A stretch of DNA of 64,000 bases from JAMXLO01 sp963696645 (GCA_963696645.1 CAVOKY010000007.1:744001-808000); one strand, 5' to 3'. Shown: positions 43,814 through 53,020, counted from the first letter of the stretch. Notes: generated by a model from the letters alone, not told the origin. Program-made: numbers and translations.

Positions 43814-44659
43814 ATGTCCTTTGACATTATACCGACCGATGCCGTGATCGGCGCCGAGATCCGCGGCGTCGATCTGGCGGAGCCCCTCGACCATGTGACG
43901 TTCTCCGTGATCGAGCAGGCATTTGACGCTCATGGCGTCATCTTCTTCCGCGACCAGCGAATTACGCCCCAACAGCAGGTCGCCTTCACCCGTCGCTTCG
44001 GTGAGATCGAATTCAACGTCTTCGGCGAGCGGTGGAGCGTCCCCGGCAGCCCGGAGATTGTAGTGGTTTCCAACGCAACAGAGGACGGCCGCCCGATCGG
44101 CGTCCGTCGCGCCGGCGAGAACTGGCACAGCGACATGTGCTACACGGCTCGACCGCCACGCGGAACCATGCTTTACGCTCTCGAAATCCCCACCCTGTTC
44201 GGCCTCACCCTCGGCGACACCGAATTCGCCAGCGCCGCGGCGGCGTGGGATGCCTTGCCCGAGCCAATCAAGCAGCGACTCGACGGACGGCGCGCCGTAT
44301 TCGATTTCTGCGGCCGCAAGCGGGCCTTTCCACCCACCCGAGCGGAAATCGATCGCTTTCCGCCGGTCAGGCATCCAATCATCCGGGTGCATCCCCATAC
44401 CAGGCGCAAATGCCTGTACGTGATGCGCGACGATTGCACTGGCATCGAGGGCCTGGAGGCGGAGGAAGCGGACGCGCTGATCGCCGCACTTGCGGATCAT
44501 ATCGTCAAGCCTGCCTTCATCTATCGCCACCAATGGCTCCCCGGGGACCTGCTGATGTGGGACAATTGCACGGTGCAGCACCGGGCCATCCAGGATTACG
44601 ACCTACCGCAACGGCGGCTCATGCATCGCACGACCATGGGCGGCATGGTCCCAAACTAG
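43814..44659 (+). CDS. TauD/TfdA family dioxygenase
   Basis: 281 residues from the ATG at 43814, preceded by AGGAGGA. The Fe(II)/2-oxoglutarate facial triad is visible as His105 and Asp107 in GENWHSDMCY and a distal His256 in CTVQHRA, followed by the 2-oxoglutarate-binding Arg in RRLMHRTTMGG. The family hydroxylates taurine, 2,4-D and related sulfonates or ethers. The particular substrate is not identifiable; no sulfonate transporter lies next to it. Confidence 0.93.
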   Translation: MSFDIIPTDAVIGAEIRGVDLAEPLDHVTFSVIEQAFDAHGVIFFRDQRITPQQQVAFTRRFGEIEFNVFGERWSVPGSPEIVVVSNATEDGRPIGVRRAGENWHSDMCYTARPPRGTMLYALEIPTLFGLTLGDTEFASAAAAWDALPEPIKQRLDGRRAVFDFCGRKRAFPPTRAEIDRFPPVRHPIIRVHPHTRRKCLYVMRDDCTGIEGLEAEEADALIAALADHIVKPAFIYRHQWLPGDLLMWDNCTVQHRAIQDYDLPQRRLMHRTTMGGMVPN

Positions 44660-44902
44660 CGAGCACCTGACGCACCAGACAGCGACTGGGCACGCGGGTG
44701 ATCCGCCGCGACCTTTGAGCGGGCACAACTCCTGGCAGGAACGTTCAAGACATTGAACGAGTCCGAGCGCCACATCGTCCCCAAGCGTCGGCTCCAGGAC
44801 AGACCGACGTCGCCCTAAGCATTGGCGCGGGCATTGCGCCCGAGCGGAAGCGGCAGACCGAAGTGCGAGCATTCGAACAACTCCAGAAGAGGATGGCGGG
44901 CT

Positions 44903-45184
44903 ATGCGACGGTTCATGGCGGTTGCTGCACTGGCGATTGGTTTGGTGACTTCATGGGCGGCGATCCTGCCGCTGGTCGCACAGCCGGTATCCGGCACGGC
45001 GTCTCCAGCTATGTCGGGAGCTCTGTTCCTTTGCCGTTCGCAGCGCGGCATCGATCGGACATGCGCCGAGGCGCTGGCGAGGGCACTGATCATTGAGCCG
45101 GCGAAGCGCGACGCGACGTCCACTACTGATCGCACCTGCCATCCCAACCGGCCAGAGCTTCGGCGGATCGGCGCCGGAGGCTGA
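44903..45184 (+). CDS. Small hypothetical exported protein
   Basis: 93 residues from the ATG at 44903 (MRRFMAVAALAIGLVTSWAA, a signal or anchor segment). The mature part has a Cys pair (SGALFLCRSQRGIDRTCAEA) and a helical stretch. No family recognised. A GAAGAGGATGGCGGGC stretch upstream may serve as ribosome site. Confidence 0.5.
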   Translation: MRRFMAVAALAIGLVTSWAAILPLVAQPVSGTASPAMSGALFLCRSQRGIDRTCAEALARALIIEPAKRDATSTTDRTCHPNRPELRRIGAGG

Positions 45185-45325
45185 AAGCGGGGGTATGTTC
45201 TCCTCAGCGCGTCGTTGGCATCTCTCGGTCCGTGCGAAAGGGTACCTTTGCAGCGTTGCCGCATCCGTCGGCCGGTGCGGCAGACCGCGCTGTCCTGAGA
45301 TCGTTACGCCTGGGGCGTGCCAGGC

Positions 45326-45799
45326 TTATTGCCGCGGCATTGCAGGCAAAGGCCCTTCCTTGCGGAGGCCGTGCCAAGCCAGCAATCCATCGACGATGAA
45401 ACAGCCCAGCGCAGCGACTGTGGAGCCCAGTGACGAACCGAACAGCAGAAGCAACACAAAGGCAGTGTTGGCGTTCCGCGTCGCACCGACGAACAACGTG
45501 AATGCGGCGCCGCACGTGGTGGCCCCGCCGAGCGCCGCCAATACGATTGCGGCATCCAGTGCCACGACACGGCTCCGCAGCCGCCGAATATGCCTCCGCA
45601 TCAGTGCTGCATCCGCGCTTTGCGGGTCGCCTGCCAGCAGGTCGAAGGTATGCGAGACATGGTCGGAGACGCGTGCCAGCCGCGTGTTGAACACGTTGAG
45701 CAGAGCACCGATGCCCGACAGCAGGAACACCGGCGTCAGCGCCACCTGGATGACGTGAGCGATGCTGTCCAGTGGCACGGCGTCAAGGGAGCCCGGCAT
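45326..45799 (-). CDS. DUF2721 membrane protein
   Basis: 157 residues from the ATG at 45799. The block IQVALTPVFLLSGIGALLNV followed by FNTRLARVSDHV is diagnostic of DUF2721. Three hydrophobic helices are visible: the N-terminal one, AAIVLAALGGATTCGAAFTL and TAFVLLLLFGSSLGSTVAAL. Function unknown; an inner-membrane protein. Confidence 0.9.
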   Translation of the reverse strand: MPGSLDAVPLDSIAHVIQVALTPVFLLSGIGALLNVFNTRLARVSDHVSHTFDLLAGDPQSADAALMRRHIRRLRSRVVALDAAIVLAALGGATTCGAAFTLFVGATRNANTAFVLLLLFGSSLGSTVAALGCFIVDGLLAWHGLRKEGPLPAMPRQ

Positions 45800-46139
45800 A
45801 GCAACAGATCCGATATGGCGGCGACGCGATCGCGCCTGGGCGCGGCTGGTTGGCATGCTAGCGTCGCCGAACCCGAAGCAGAAGGCTTCGCCGCCTCGGC
45901 GCAGACGGGATCGGTGCCGAACTGGTCGGATCTCACCATATCGGCATTGCGCTTATTGCACGAGCCAGCATGGCGCGACAAACTCAAGTGCAGGATCGTT
46001 CCAGTCGGCGGCAGTCCTCCGGTACTCGGCGGCCTGCGCGGGTCGGCGGCATCGCCCGTAACGCCATCCGCGTGGCTGCAAGCCGCAGCAATCGCCACCA
46101 CCCTGCAGGGAGGGATCGCCTATCGGCCGTACTGGGCTG

Positions 46140-46335
46140 GAGACGCCGAACTGGCCGCGGCCGCGCTGCTCGGCCGTACCCGTGTCGGCATCGCGACCGG
46201 CGTGGCGATCGTTGGTGGCGTCGGTGGTGGCCGCAAACTTAACTACACCGCGCCCGGAAATGCCATGAACGCCGCCGCACTGCTCGCCAGTCAACTCGTC
46301 GGCGAGCCGATCACTTTGAACCTGATCCTTGCACT
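46140..46335 (+). pseudogene. Remnant of a class III adenylate/guanylate cyclase domain
   Basis: Within a plus-strand open frame, RVGIATGVAIVGGVGGGRKL followed by NYTAPGNAMNAAALLASQL corresponds to the conserved catalytic core of class III nucleotide cyclases (normally GIATG...GNVG...YTAIGDAVN.AARL). The metal-binding Asp positions and the N-terminal half of the domain are absent, and the frame runs on into the antisense of the VOC gene. I read this as a decayed fragment. The remainder of 45800-46435 holds no recognisable gene. Confidence 0.6.
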
Positions 46336-46435
46336 GACCGCCGCATTCGCCCGTATCTGCAGCGCGACAAGCGAACCACGCCGTCGCAGCGCGCAATGTG
46401 CGACGACAAAAGCGCCGGCGCGACGGCTTCGATCG

Positions 46436-46801
46436 CTATTTCGCCTTCTGCTGCCACATACCAAGCGTAGCACCGCTCGGATCGCGGATGATCGAGAGCG
46501 ATCCCTCGCCCATCACCTCCATCACGTCGCGTATCACCGTCGCGCCGAGTGACTTCGCCTTTGCCGTCGCTGCCACGATGTCATCAACCAGCACGTACGG
46601 CAGCCACATCGACGGCTCGTTCGGCATCGGGTGCTGCATCATACCGCCACCGGTACCATCGCCGACATTGATCATGGTGTAGATCATGCCACCACCCATA
46701 TCCACGTCCTTCAGAGTCCAGGCGAACATCGACCGGTAGAACGACTTGGCCTTGGCGACGTCCTGCGTGTTCAGCTCGACATGAACGAACTGATTGGGCA
46801 T
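46436..46801 (-). CDS. VOC family (glyoxalase/bleomycin-resistance-like) protein
   Basis: 121 residues. One VOC unit is visible: QFVHVELNTQDVAKAKSFYR, FAWTLKDVDMGGGMIYTMIN, then VLVDDIVAATAKAKSLGATV and LSIIRDPSGATLGMWQ. These proteins bind a divalent metal and act as small-molecule lyases, isomerases or binders. Function not predictable. Divergent from the 2-hydroxyacid dehydrogenase. Confidence 0.92.
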   Translation of the reverse strand: MPNQFVHVELNTQDVAKAKSFYRSMFAWTLKDVDMGGGMIYTMINVGDGTGGGMMQHPMPNEPSMWLPYVLVDDIVAATAKAKSLGATVIRDVMEVMGEGSLSIIRDPSGATLGMWQQKAK

Positions 46802-46920
46802 GGGCTGCTCCTCCTGCGTTGCGGATGTCAGAGGCGACAGAAGGGTATCGGACCGCTATGTTCAAGCGCAGAGTGAGTTCACACTGACAATTCATCGATC
46901 ACGGGAAAGAGACCGCGCAC

Positions 46921-47901
46921 ATGCCCACCGTCGTCCTCTGCCGTCCGCTGCATGCCAGCGGCATGGCGCTGCTGGAAGCCCGCCACGACGTCACCCTCCG
47001 CACGCTGAACCGTCCGTCGCAATCCGAACTTGCCGCCGCCATGCCGGGTGCACACGCCGTGCTTGTGGGGCTGGAAGTGGTGGATGAGGCACTGCTGGGC
47101 CGTGCGCCCGAACTCAAGATCGTCTCGCGCTTCGGCGTGGGCTACGACACGGTGGATATACCGGCCTGCACGCGTCGTGGCGTGGTGGTCGGCGTCACCA
47201 ATGGCGGTAACGATCTTTCGGTTGCCGAACACACGATGATGCTGCTGCTCGCAGTCGCGCGGCGCACCATCGAGATGGACACCTCGGTGCGCGCCGGCAA
47301 ATGGATGCTGCGCGAGGGCCGGCCGATGGGTGAACTCGCCGGCCGAACCATCCTGGTTGTGGGCTATGGCCGCATCGGCACGCGCGTCGCGCGGCTGTGC
47401 TCGGCGTTCGGCATGAAGGTGATGGTGTGCGATCCCGCCTTCCCAGTGCCGCGCATCGCCGCCGATGGCTACACGCCGGTCACCGATATCGCCGCGGCGC
47501 TTCCCGAGGTCGACGTGCTCACGCTGCACTGCCCGCTCGGCGAGGACACGCGGCACATGATCAACCGAGAGATGCTCGGCCTGATGAAGCGGACGGCCTG
47601 GCTGATCAATGCCGCGCGCGGCCCGCTGGTGGACGAAGCGGCGGTGGTCGAGGCGCTGTCGTCCGGCAGGCTGGAGGCGGCGGGCCTCGATGTGCAACTG
47701 CACGAGCCGCCGGATCCCGCCAATCCGCTGCTGAAGCTGCCCAACGTGGTGCTGAGTCCACACAATGCCGCCGCGCCGATCGAGTGCAACGAGAAGATGT
47801 CGATCCGCGCAGCGAAGAACATGCTGGAGCTGTTCGACGGCGTGCTCGACCCCGGCTACGTCGTTAATCCGGAGACGCTGCCGAACCGTCGCAACGTTTG
47901 A
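46921..47901 (+). CDS. D-isomer-specific 2-hydroxyacid dehydrogenase (SerA-like)
   Basis: 326 residues. The Rossmann motif is ILVVGYGRIGTRVARLCSAF; catalytic residues lie in LINAARGPLVDEAAVVEAL (Arg), AAGLDVQLHEPPDP (Asp/Glu) and VVLSPHNAAAPIE (His). The N-terminal block APELKIVSRFGVGYDTVDIP is typical. It is SerA/GhrB-like but too short for an ACT domain, so it is likely a hydroxypyruvate or related reductase rather than serine biosynthesis SerA. Confidence 0.92.
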   Translation: MPTVVLCRPLHASGMALLEARHDVTLRTLNRPSQSELAAAMPGAHAVLVGLEVVDEALLGRAPELKIVSRFGVGYDTVDIPACTRRGVVVGVTNGGNDLSVAEHTMMLLLAVARRTIEMDTSVRAGKWMLREGRPMGELAGRTILVVGYGRIGTRVARLCSAFGMKVMVCDPAFPVPRIAADGYTPVTDIAAALPEVDVLTLHCPLGEDTRHMINREMLGLMKRTAWLINAARGPLVDEAAVVEALSSGRLEAAGLDVQLHEPPDPANPLLKLPNVVLSPHNAAAPIECNEKMSIRAAKNMLELFDGVLDPGYVVNPETLPNRRNV

Positions 47902-47964
47902 TCCGGATCAATGCGGCACGGCGACTGACCGGCCATGCTTGTTCCGTCACAGGGAGAGCAGGTC

Positions 47965-48480
47965 ATGGCAGGCATCACGCTATCGATGGACGAAATCCGT
48001 GCCGCACCACCGGAGGTGCGACGTTGGCTCCAGCAGGAGATCGTCCGCGCGATCGGCGCGGCACCGGCGTCGCCGCCACAACCGGCTATCAATCTCGTCG
48101 GCTGCAACGTCGACGAAGTTCGGGAAATGCTTGCCCTGGTGCAGAACATGCTTCCGGTGGTCGGTGTGTTCTTCGAGTTGGGGCGCGAGGCGACCAGCGT
48201 GCCGGCTCACGGCATGCGCGCGTTCCGCATTGCCGATATCCTGAGCCACACCCGGCTGCACACGCCGGATCAGGTGTTGGAATGCCTCAACGTACTCACC
48301 CAGGCGCTGCAACGGGTGCGCGGCGATGCGCAGGCGATGTTCCATGTGCTGGACGACCAGGGACATTGCCTGGTGGCGGAAACCACCATGCACAGCATCC
48401 TGAAGCTGTGGCAGGAAATCGTCGCAGAACGCGGCTTGCAAAGCGAGATACGACAGCCGAACGACCTCGCCGTGGCGTAG
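47965..48480 (+). CDS. Hypothetical protein
   Basis: 171 residues from the ATG at 47965, preceded by GGAGAGCAGG. The N-terminal part (SMDEIRAAPPEVRRWLQQEI) is followed by a helical region (REMLALVQNMLPVVGVFFEL, QVLECLNVLTQALQRVRGD). It looks like a conserved alphaproteobacterial hypothetical. No motif gives a function. It follows the dehydrogenase in the same direction with 63 bases between. Confidence 0.7.
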   Translation: MAGITLSMDEIRAAPPEVRRWLQQEIVRAIGAAPASPPQPAINLVGCNVDEVREMLALVQNMLPVVGVFFELGREATSVPAHGMRAFRIADILSHTRLHTPDQVLECLNVLTQALQRVRGDAQAMFHVLDDQGHCLVAETTMHSILKLWQEIVAERGLQSEIRQPNDLAVA

Positions 48481-48583
48481 GTTGCCCCGCCGGGTCGGGT
48501 AGGCGTTCACGCTTCACCGTGTTGCAGTCAACGAAGACGTGGACGCCGATCCGTCGGCATGAGTTTGGGCAATGATCGGCCCC

Positions 48584-49486
48584 CTACCCTGCCACCACCT
48601 GCGCAACTTCCTCCGGCGACCGGCGCACCAGCGCGTCATAGCCCTTCAGCAATGTCTCGGTGATCCGCGTCGGCGTGAAGCGCTGCCCCGCGATCTCGCG
48701 CACCGGGGTTACCTCGGCGGCTGTCCCCGCCAGGAACACTTCCGTTGCCCGGCGTATGTCGGAAAACTCGATTGGCCGCTCCACCACCTTCATCTGCTGC
48801 CGCCGCGCAAGGCTCATCACCGACCGTCGCGTGATGCCATCCAGGAACCCCTCCGGCGTCGGCGTGTGGATCTCCCCGTCCAGGACGAAGAAGATGTTGG
48901 CGCTCGTCGATTCGGCCACCAATCCGCGCCAATCCAGCATCAGTGCATCGGCGAAGCCCTCCGCCTCTGCCCTATGCTTGGACAATGTGCCGATCGTGTA
49001 GAGACCGGTCGCCTTCGCCATGGTCGGCGCCGTCTCCGGCGACGGCCGCTTCCATTCCGCCAGACCAAGCCTGATCCCGCCCATCCGGTCGTCGCCGAAA
49101 TAGCTCGGCCACGGCCAGGCGGCGATCGCCAGATGGATCCTGGTTTCCTGCGCGGCGACCGCCAGCATCTCCGAACCTCGCCACGCGATCGGGCGGACGT
49201 AGGCCTCGGTCAGATCGTTGGCCGCCAGCACCTGCTTGCAGGCTGCGTCGATCTCGTCCGGCGTGTAGGGGATTTCGAACCCCAGGATGCGCCCGGAGTT
49301 GATCAGCCGGTCGGTATGGTCGCGCAGCCGGAAGATATTTCCGGCGTATGCCCGTTCGCCTTCGAACACAGCACTGGCATAGTGCAGCCCATGGGTCAGA
49401 ACGTGCAGCCTGGCGTCGCGCCAGGGCACCAGGGCGCCGTCCCACCAGATCCAGCCGTCCCGGTCGTCGAAAGGAACTAGCGCCAT
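48584..49486 (-). CDS. ilvE: Branched-chain amino-acid aminotransferase
   Basis: 300 residues. The fold type IV PLP enzyme signatures are present: WWDGALVPWRDARLHVLTHG, HYASAVFEGERAY, the PLP lysine about residue 158 in MAKATGLY, and the cofactor phosphate site LMLDWRGLVAESTSANIFFV with FLAGTAAEVTPVREI. It catalyses the last step of Leu, Ile and Val synthesis. Divergent from the MarR gene; this ilvE-MarR-response regulator order recurs in Rhodospirillales. Confidence 0.93.
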   Translation of the reverse strand: MALVPFDDRDGWIWWDGALVPWRDARLHVLTHGLHYASAVFEGERAYAGNIFRLRDHTDRLINSGRILGFEIPYTPDEIDAACKQVLAANDLTEAYVRPIAWRGSEMLAVAAQETRIHLAIAAWPWPSYFGDDRMGGIRLGLAEWKRPSPETAPTMAKATGLYTIGTLSKHRAEAEGFADALMLDWRGLVAESTSANIFFVLDGEIHTPTPEGFLDGITRRSVMSLARRQQMKVVERPIEFSDIRRATEVFLAGTAAEVTPVREIAGQRFTPTRITETLLKGYDALVRRSPEEVAQVVAG

Positions 49487-49500
49487 GGCCGCAGCCTCCG

Positions 49501-49559
49501 CAATATTGTTGCTTCAGGTGCCCCGAACTTATAATGCACGACGATTTAAGTCAATATTG
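49501..49559. promoter_or_regulatory. Twin CAATATTG palindromes in the ilvE/MarR divergent region
   Basis: The palindrome CAATATTG occurs at 49501-49508 and again at 49552-49559, in an AT-rich stretch that stands out from the GC-rich surroundings, between the starts of ilvE and the MarR-type gene. The 51-base spacing is about five helical turns. The sites could be operators for the adjacent MarR protein or the response regulator; this is inference. Confidence 0.45.
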
Positions 49560-49588
49560 CTGTCATAAATTACCCCACTTCCCGAGGA

Positions 49589-50158
49589 ATGTCTGCCATG
49601 TCCGAACCGAAGGTCGAGGTCCGCGTAACGCCGAGCCCCGCCCGCGGCGAACCCCGACAAACCGGACCGGACAGCAGTAATCTGTCATCCCCGCGCGAAA
49701 CGGATATGCGCATGGCGCAGGATTTGTTGTTTTTTGCCTATCGTGATTTCACCAATGCCGCCGACGTCATCCTGGCGGAGCTGGGTCTCGGCCGAGCTCA
49801 CCATCGCGCGCTGCACTTCATCGGCCGCAACCCGGGGATCACCGTTTCCGATCTTCTCGGCATCCTCCGCATCACCAAGCAGTCGCTCGCGCGTGTGCTG
49901 AGCGCGCTGATGGAACTCGGCTATGTCGGGCAGGCGCCGGGCCGCCTGGACCGGCGGCAGCGCCTGCTCAGCCTGACACCGGCGGGTGCGGCGCTGGAGC
50001 GGCGGCTGTTCGAAAGCCAGCGCGAGCGGCTGAGCGCAGCCTATCGGGAGGCCGGCGGCGACGCGGTGGATGGATTCTGCGAGGTGATGCGCGGCATCAT
50101 GGATGAGGCAGCGCGTGGTTATATCGACAGCCACGATATCGCCAAGGCGGAGGAATGA
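49589..50158 (+). CDS. petP: MarR family transcriptional regulator (PetP-like)
   Basis: 189 residues; start at 49589, or 49598 nine bases on. A disordered N-terminal tail precedes the winged helix: ELGLGRAHHRALHFIGRNPG, VSDLLGILRITKQSLARVLS, then the wing GYVGQAPGRLDRRQRLLSLT. It is cotranscribed with a response regulator (4-base overlap ATGA), the arrangement of petP-petR of Rhodobacter. I use petP by analogy of gene order and family. The effector ligand is unknown. Confidence 0.85.
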   Translation: MSAMSEPKVEVRVTPSPARGEPRQTGPDSSNLSSPRETDMRMAQDLLFFAYRDFTNAADVILAELGLGRAHHRALHFIGRNPGITVSDLLGILRITKQSLARVLSALMELGYVGQAPGRLDRRQRLLSLTPAGAALERRLFESQRERLSAAYREAGGDAVDGFCEVMRGIMDEAARGYIDSHDIAKAEE

Positions 50159-50856
50159 TGACGGAGGACGCCCACATCCTGGTGGTGGACGACGACGCGC
50201 GGCTTCGCTCGCTGCTGTCGCGCTACCTGATGGGCGAGGGCTTCCGCGTCACCACCGCGGAGACCGTCGGCGACGCGCGCGCCAAGCTCCGTGCCATCAA
50301 TCCGGACATGATGGTGCTCGACGTCATGATGCCTGGCGAAAGCGGCCTGTCGCTCACCGAATCGCTGCGCCGCGACCACGGCAACGAGGTGCCCGTCCTG
50401 CTGCTGACCGCACGCGGCGCCCCGGAGGACCGCATCGCGGGCTTCGAGGCCGGTGCCGATGACTACCTGGGCAAGCCTTTCGAGCCGCGCGAACTGCTGC
50501 TGCGCATCCGCGCCATGTTGCGGCGGGCACCGTCGCCGGCTGCCAACGCACCGCCCGGCCCGGTGCAGCTCGGTGCGGCGGAATTCGATCTCGATCGTGG
50601 CGAATTGCGCGGCCCGTCAGGCATCATCCGGCTGACCGGTGGCGAAGTGGCACTGCTAACCGCGCTGGCCCGCAAGCGGAACGAGGTCCTGTCGCGCGAG
50701 GACATCGCCGCGGCACTCGGCACGGACGAGGCCGGCGAACGGGCGATCGATGTGCAGGTGACGCGCCTGCGCCGAAAGATCGAAGCTGATCCACGCGAGC
50801 CACGCTTTCTGCACACTGTGCGCGGCCGCGGCTACGTGCTCAAGCCTGGAAGCTGA
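50155..50856 (+). CDS. petR: OmpR-family response regulator (PetR-like)
   Basis: 233 residues. The receiver domain has the acidic pocket VVDDDARLR, phospho-acceptor Asp56 in MMVLDVMMPG and Lys107 in YLGKPFEPREL. A winged-helix effector domain (about 140-230) ends with DVQVTRLRRKIEADPREPRF and HTVRGRGYVLKPG. The start overlaps the MarR stop by 4 bases, and the histidine kinase gene follows after 2 bases, so the three form one operon. Confidence 0.93.
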   Translation: MMTEDAHILVVDDDARLRSLLSRYLMGEGFRVTTAETVGDARAKLRAINPDMMVLDVMMPGESGLSLTESLRRDHGNEVPVLLLTARGAPEDRIAGFEAGADDYLGKPFEPRELLLRIRAMLRRAPSPAANAPPGPVQLGAAEFDLDRGELRGPSGIIRLTGGEVALLTALARKRNEVLSREDIAAALGTDEAGERAIDVQVTRLRRKIEADPREPRFLHTVRGRGYVLKPGS

Positions 50857-50858
50857 GA

Positions 50859-52187
50859 ATGGCAACCCGGTTCAGGCTCAATGGCTTGGTCAAACGGGTG
50901 CTGCCGCGCTCCCTGCTCGGGCGCAACCTGCTGATGATCCTGCTGCCACTGGTACTGCTCCAGGTGGTTGCATTGCAGATCTTCTACGGCAGTCACCTCG
51001 ACCTGGTGTCACGCCGGCTGTCCGCCACGGTCGTTGGCGAGATCGCCAACACGCTCGCACTGATGCAACGTTTCCCCGGCGAGGCGAATCGAACCTGGAT
51101 TTTACAGGACGCCCACCACCAGTTCGACCTGATCTTCCGGTTTCAGCCCAGCGCCGTGCTGCCGAACACACCCGCCGTCAACATTCTGGGGCCGATGGAC
51201 GACGACCTCGCGGCGGCGCTGCGGGACAAATTCGGCATGGCGTTCACCACCGACTGGCTCTCCGACGCAAACTTCGTGCTGATCCACCTGCAACTGCCGG
51301 ACAGCGTGGTAACGATTTTCGTACCCCGCAAGCGGCTCTATGCCGGCACGATCTACATCTTCCTGGTCTGGCTGGTCGGCACCGCGGCACTGGTGTTCGC
51401 CATCTCTGCATTGTTCATGCGCAACCAGGTGCGCGCGATCCGGCGCCTTGCGGCGGCGGCCGAGGCATTTGGCATGGGTCGCGACATCGGCCCGATCAGG
51501 CCGGAAGGCGCGACCGAGGTACGCCGAGCGGCCACTGCCTTCAACCGGATGCAAGAGCGCGTCCGCCGGTTCCTGGTGCAACGCACCGAGATGCTGGCCG
51601 GCGTATCGCACGACCTGCGCACGCCGCTGACCCGCCTGCGGCTGGCGCTGGAGATGATGCCGCCGCGCGAGGAGCTGCGTCAGGACGTCGGGGAGATGAC
51701 CGCCGATGTCGAGGAGATGGAGCGGATGATCAGCGGCTATCTCGCATTCGCGCGCGGCGAGGGCGCTGAACAGGCCGAACCGATCGATCTGTCGGCGGTG
51801 CTGGAGGAGGTTGCGGCGGGTGCCAGACGATCCGGCGCCGCGGTGGAGGTCGATGTGCCGCCGACACTCATGCTGTCGCTGCGGGCCAACGCGGTGCGGC
51901 GCGCGATCACCAATCTGGTGGACAATGCGCGCCGCCATGCGCATCGCGTGGCACTGGCGGCGATGCCGCAGGGACGCATGGTGTTCGTGACGGTGGACGA
52001 TGACGGCCCGGGCATTCCGCCCGAACGGCGCGAGAGCGTGTTCCGCCCGTTCGAGAGCGACAGCACCGGCGGCACCGGTCTGGGCCTGACGATCGCCCGC
52101 GACATCGTCCGCGCACAGGGCGGCGAGATCGTGCTGGAGGACAGTCCGCTGGGCGGCCTGCGCGCGCGAATCAGGCTGCCGTTTTGA
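50859..52187 (+). CDS. Sensor histidine kinase (EnvZ-like)
   Basis: 442 residues. TM1 (about 22-44) and TM2 (about 163-187) enclose a ~115-residue periplasmic sensor. HAMP follows, then the H-box with phospho-acceptor His251 in LAGVSHDLRTPLTRLRLAL, the N-box RAITNLVDNARRHA, and the G-boxes DDDGPGIPPERR and GGTGLGLTIARDIV. It pairs with the response regulator immediately upstream. The signal sensed is not known. Confidence 0.93.
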   Translation: MATRFRLNGLVKRVLPRSLLGRNLLMILLPLVLLQVVALQIFYGSHLDLVSRRLSATVVGEIANTLALMQRFPGEANRTWILQDAHHQFDLIFRFQPSAVLPNTPAVNILGPMDDDLAAALRDKFGMAFTTDWLSDANFVLIHLQLPDSVVTIFVPRKRLYAGTIYIFLVWLVGTAALVFAISALFMRNQVRAIRRLAAAAEAFGMGRDIGPIRPEGATEVRRAATAFNRMQERVRRFLVQRTEMLAGVSHDLRTPLTRLRLALEMMPPREELRQDVGEMTADVEEMERMISGYLAFARGEGAEQAEPIDLSAVLEEVAAGARRSGAAVEVDVPPTLMLSLRANAVRRAITNLVDNARRHAHRVALAAMPQGRMVFVTVDDDGPGIPPERRESVFRPFESDSTGGTGLGLTIARDIVRAQGGEIVLEDSPLGGLRARIRLPF

Positions 52188-52285
52188 CGATCATTGGGCA
52201 AGCCCAACGCCGTGCGCCGCGATGCGGCAGAGCGACGAGGGCGGCTGAAACGGGCGTGGGATGCATGCCGGGTGGGCAACGAGCG

Positions 52286-53020
52286 ATGAAACTGCTGCTG
52301 GTCAATGGCAACACGACGCAGGCGGTGACCGACCGCGTGGTGGCTGAGGCGACGCGCTGCGCGGCACCTGGCACCGCGATTACCGGGGTCACTGCACGGT
52401 TCGGCGTTAGCATCGTCTCGACCGAACCCGAGAACGAAATCGCCGGGCATGCCGTGCTCGATGCACTGGCGGCGAATTTCACCGGACACGACGCCGCCAT
52501 CCTGGCAATCTCCTTCGATACGGCGCTGCTGGGGGCGCGACAGATCGTCCCTGTTCCGGTGGTCGGCATGACCGAAGCCAGCCTGCTGACGGCCTGTCTG
52601 CTGGGGCGCCGGTTCGGCCTGATCAGCTTCGGACAAAGCAGCCGCTTGATGTATCTGGATCTCGTCCAGCGTGCCGGATTGTCGCACCGGATGGCCGGAT
52701 TCGAGACGATCGAGCCAGCCAACTCGGCCGCCTATTTGCAGGAGGGTGGACAGGATGCGGCCGTCATCGACGCATCGGACCGGCTCATCGCAGCCGGCGC
52801 CGATGCGGTAGTCGTGGCGGGGGCGGCGGTCGCCGGCATCGCGCACCGGCTGCGCGCTCATGTCTCCGTGCCGTTGCTGGATGGGATCGCATGCGCGGTA
52901 GGCCAGGCGGAAACGCTCGTGCGGCTTGGGTTGCGCCAGCGGGTCGCCGTGCCTCCGCTGAAAGGTCGCAGCGCCGCGATCGGCATCGACCCGTCGCTGA
53001 GCCAGCTCCTTTCGCGCTGA
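52286..53020 (+). CDS. Asp/Glu/hydantoin racemase-fold protein lacking catalytic cysteines
   Basis: 244 residues from the ATG at 52286 (MKLLLVNGNTTQAVTDRVV, the family's typical opening). FGVSIVSTEPENEIAGHAVL and VGMTEASLLTACLLGRRFGL align with hydantoin/aspartate racemases. Both cysteines that act as the general acid/base pair appear replaced: the first site reads AISFDTALLGARQ and the second VVVAGAAVAGIAHRL. Residual Cys are elsewhere. The fold may therefore do different chemistry, such as the decarboxylase-like or isomerase members, or be regulatory. Confidence 0.85.
   Translation: MKLLLVNGNTTQAVTDRVVAEATRCAAPGTAITGVTARFGVSIVSTEPENEIAGHAVLDALAANFTGHDAAILAISFDTALLGARQIVPVPVVGMTEASLLTACLLGRRFGLISFGQSSRLMYLDLVQRAGLSHRMAGFETIEPANSAAYLQEGGQDAAVIDASDRLIAAGADAVVVAGAAVAGIAHRLRAHVSVPLLDGIACAVGQAETLVRLGLRQRVAVPPLKGRSAAIGIDPSLSQLLSR

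Noticed and set aside
45815..46552. Plus-strand frame of about 245 codons as an intact gene
   Set aside because: It overlaps the VOC gene in antisense and starts 15 bases from a divergent start; only the cyclase-like block is meaningful, so I list that as a remnant.
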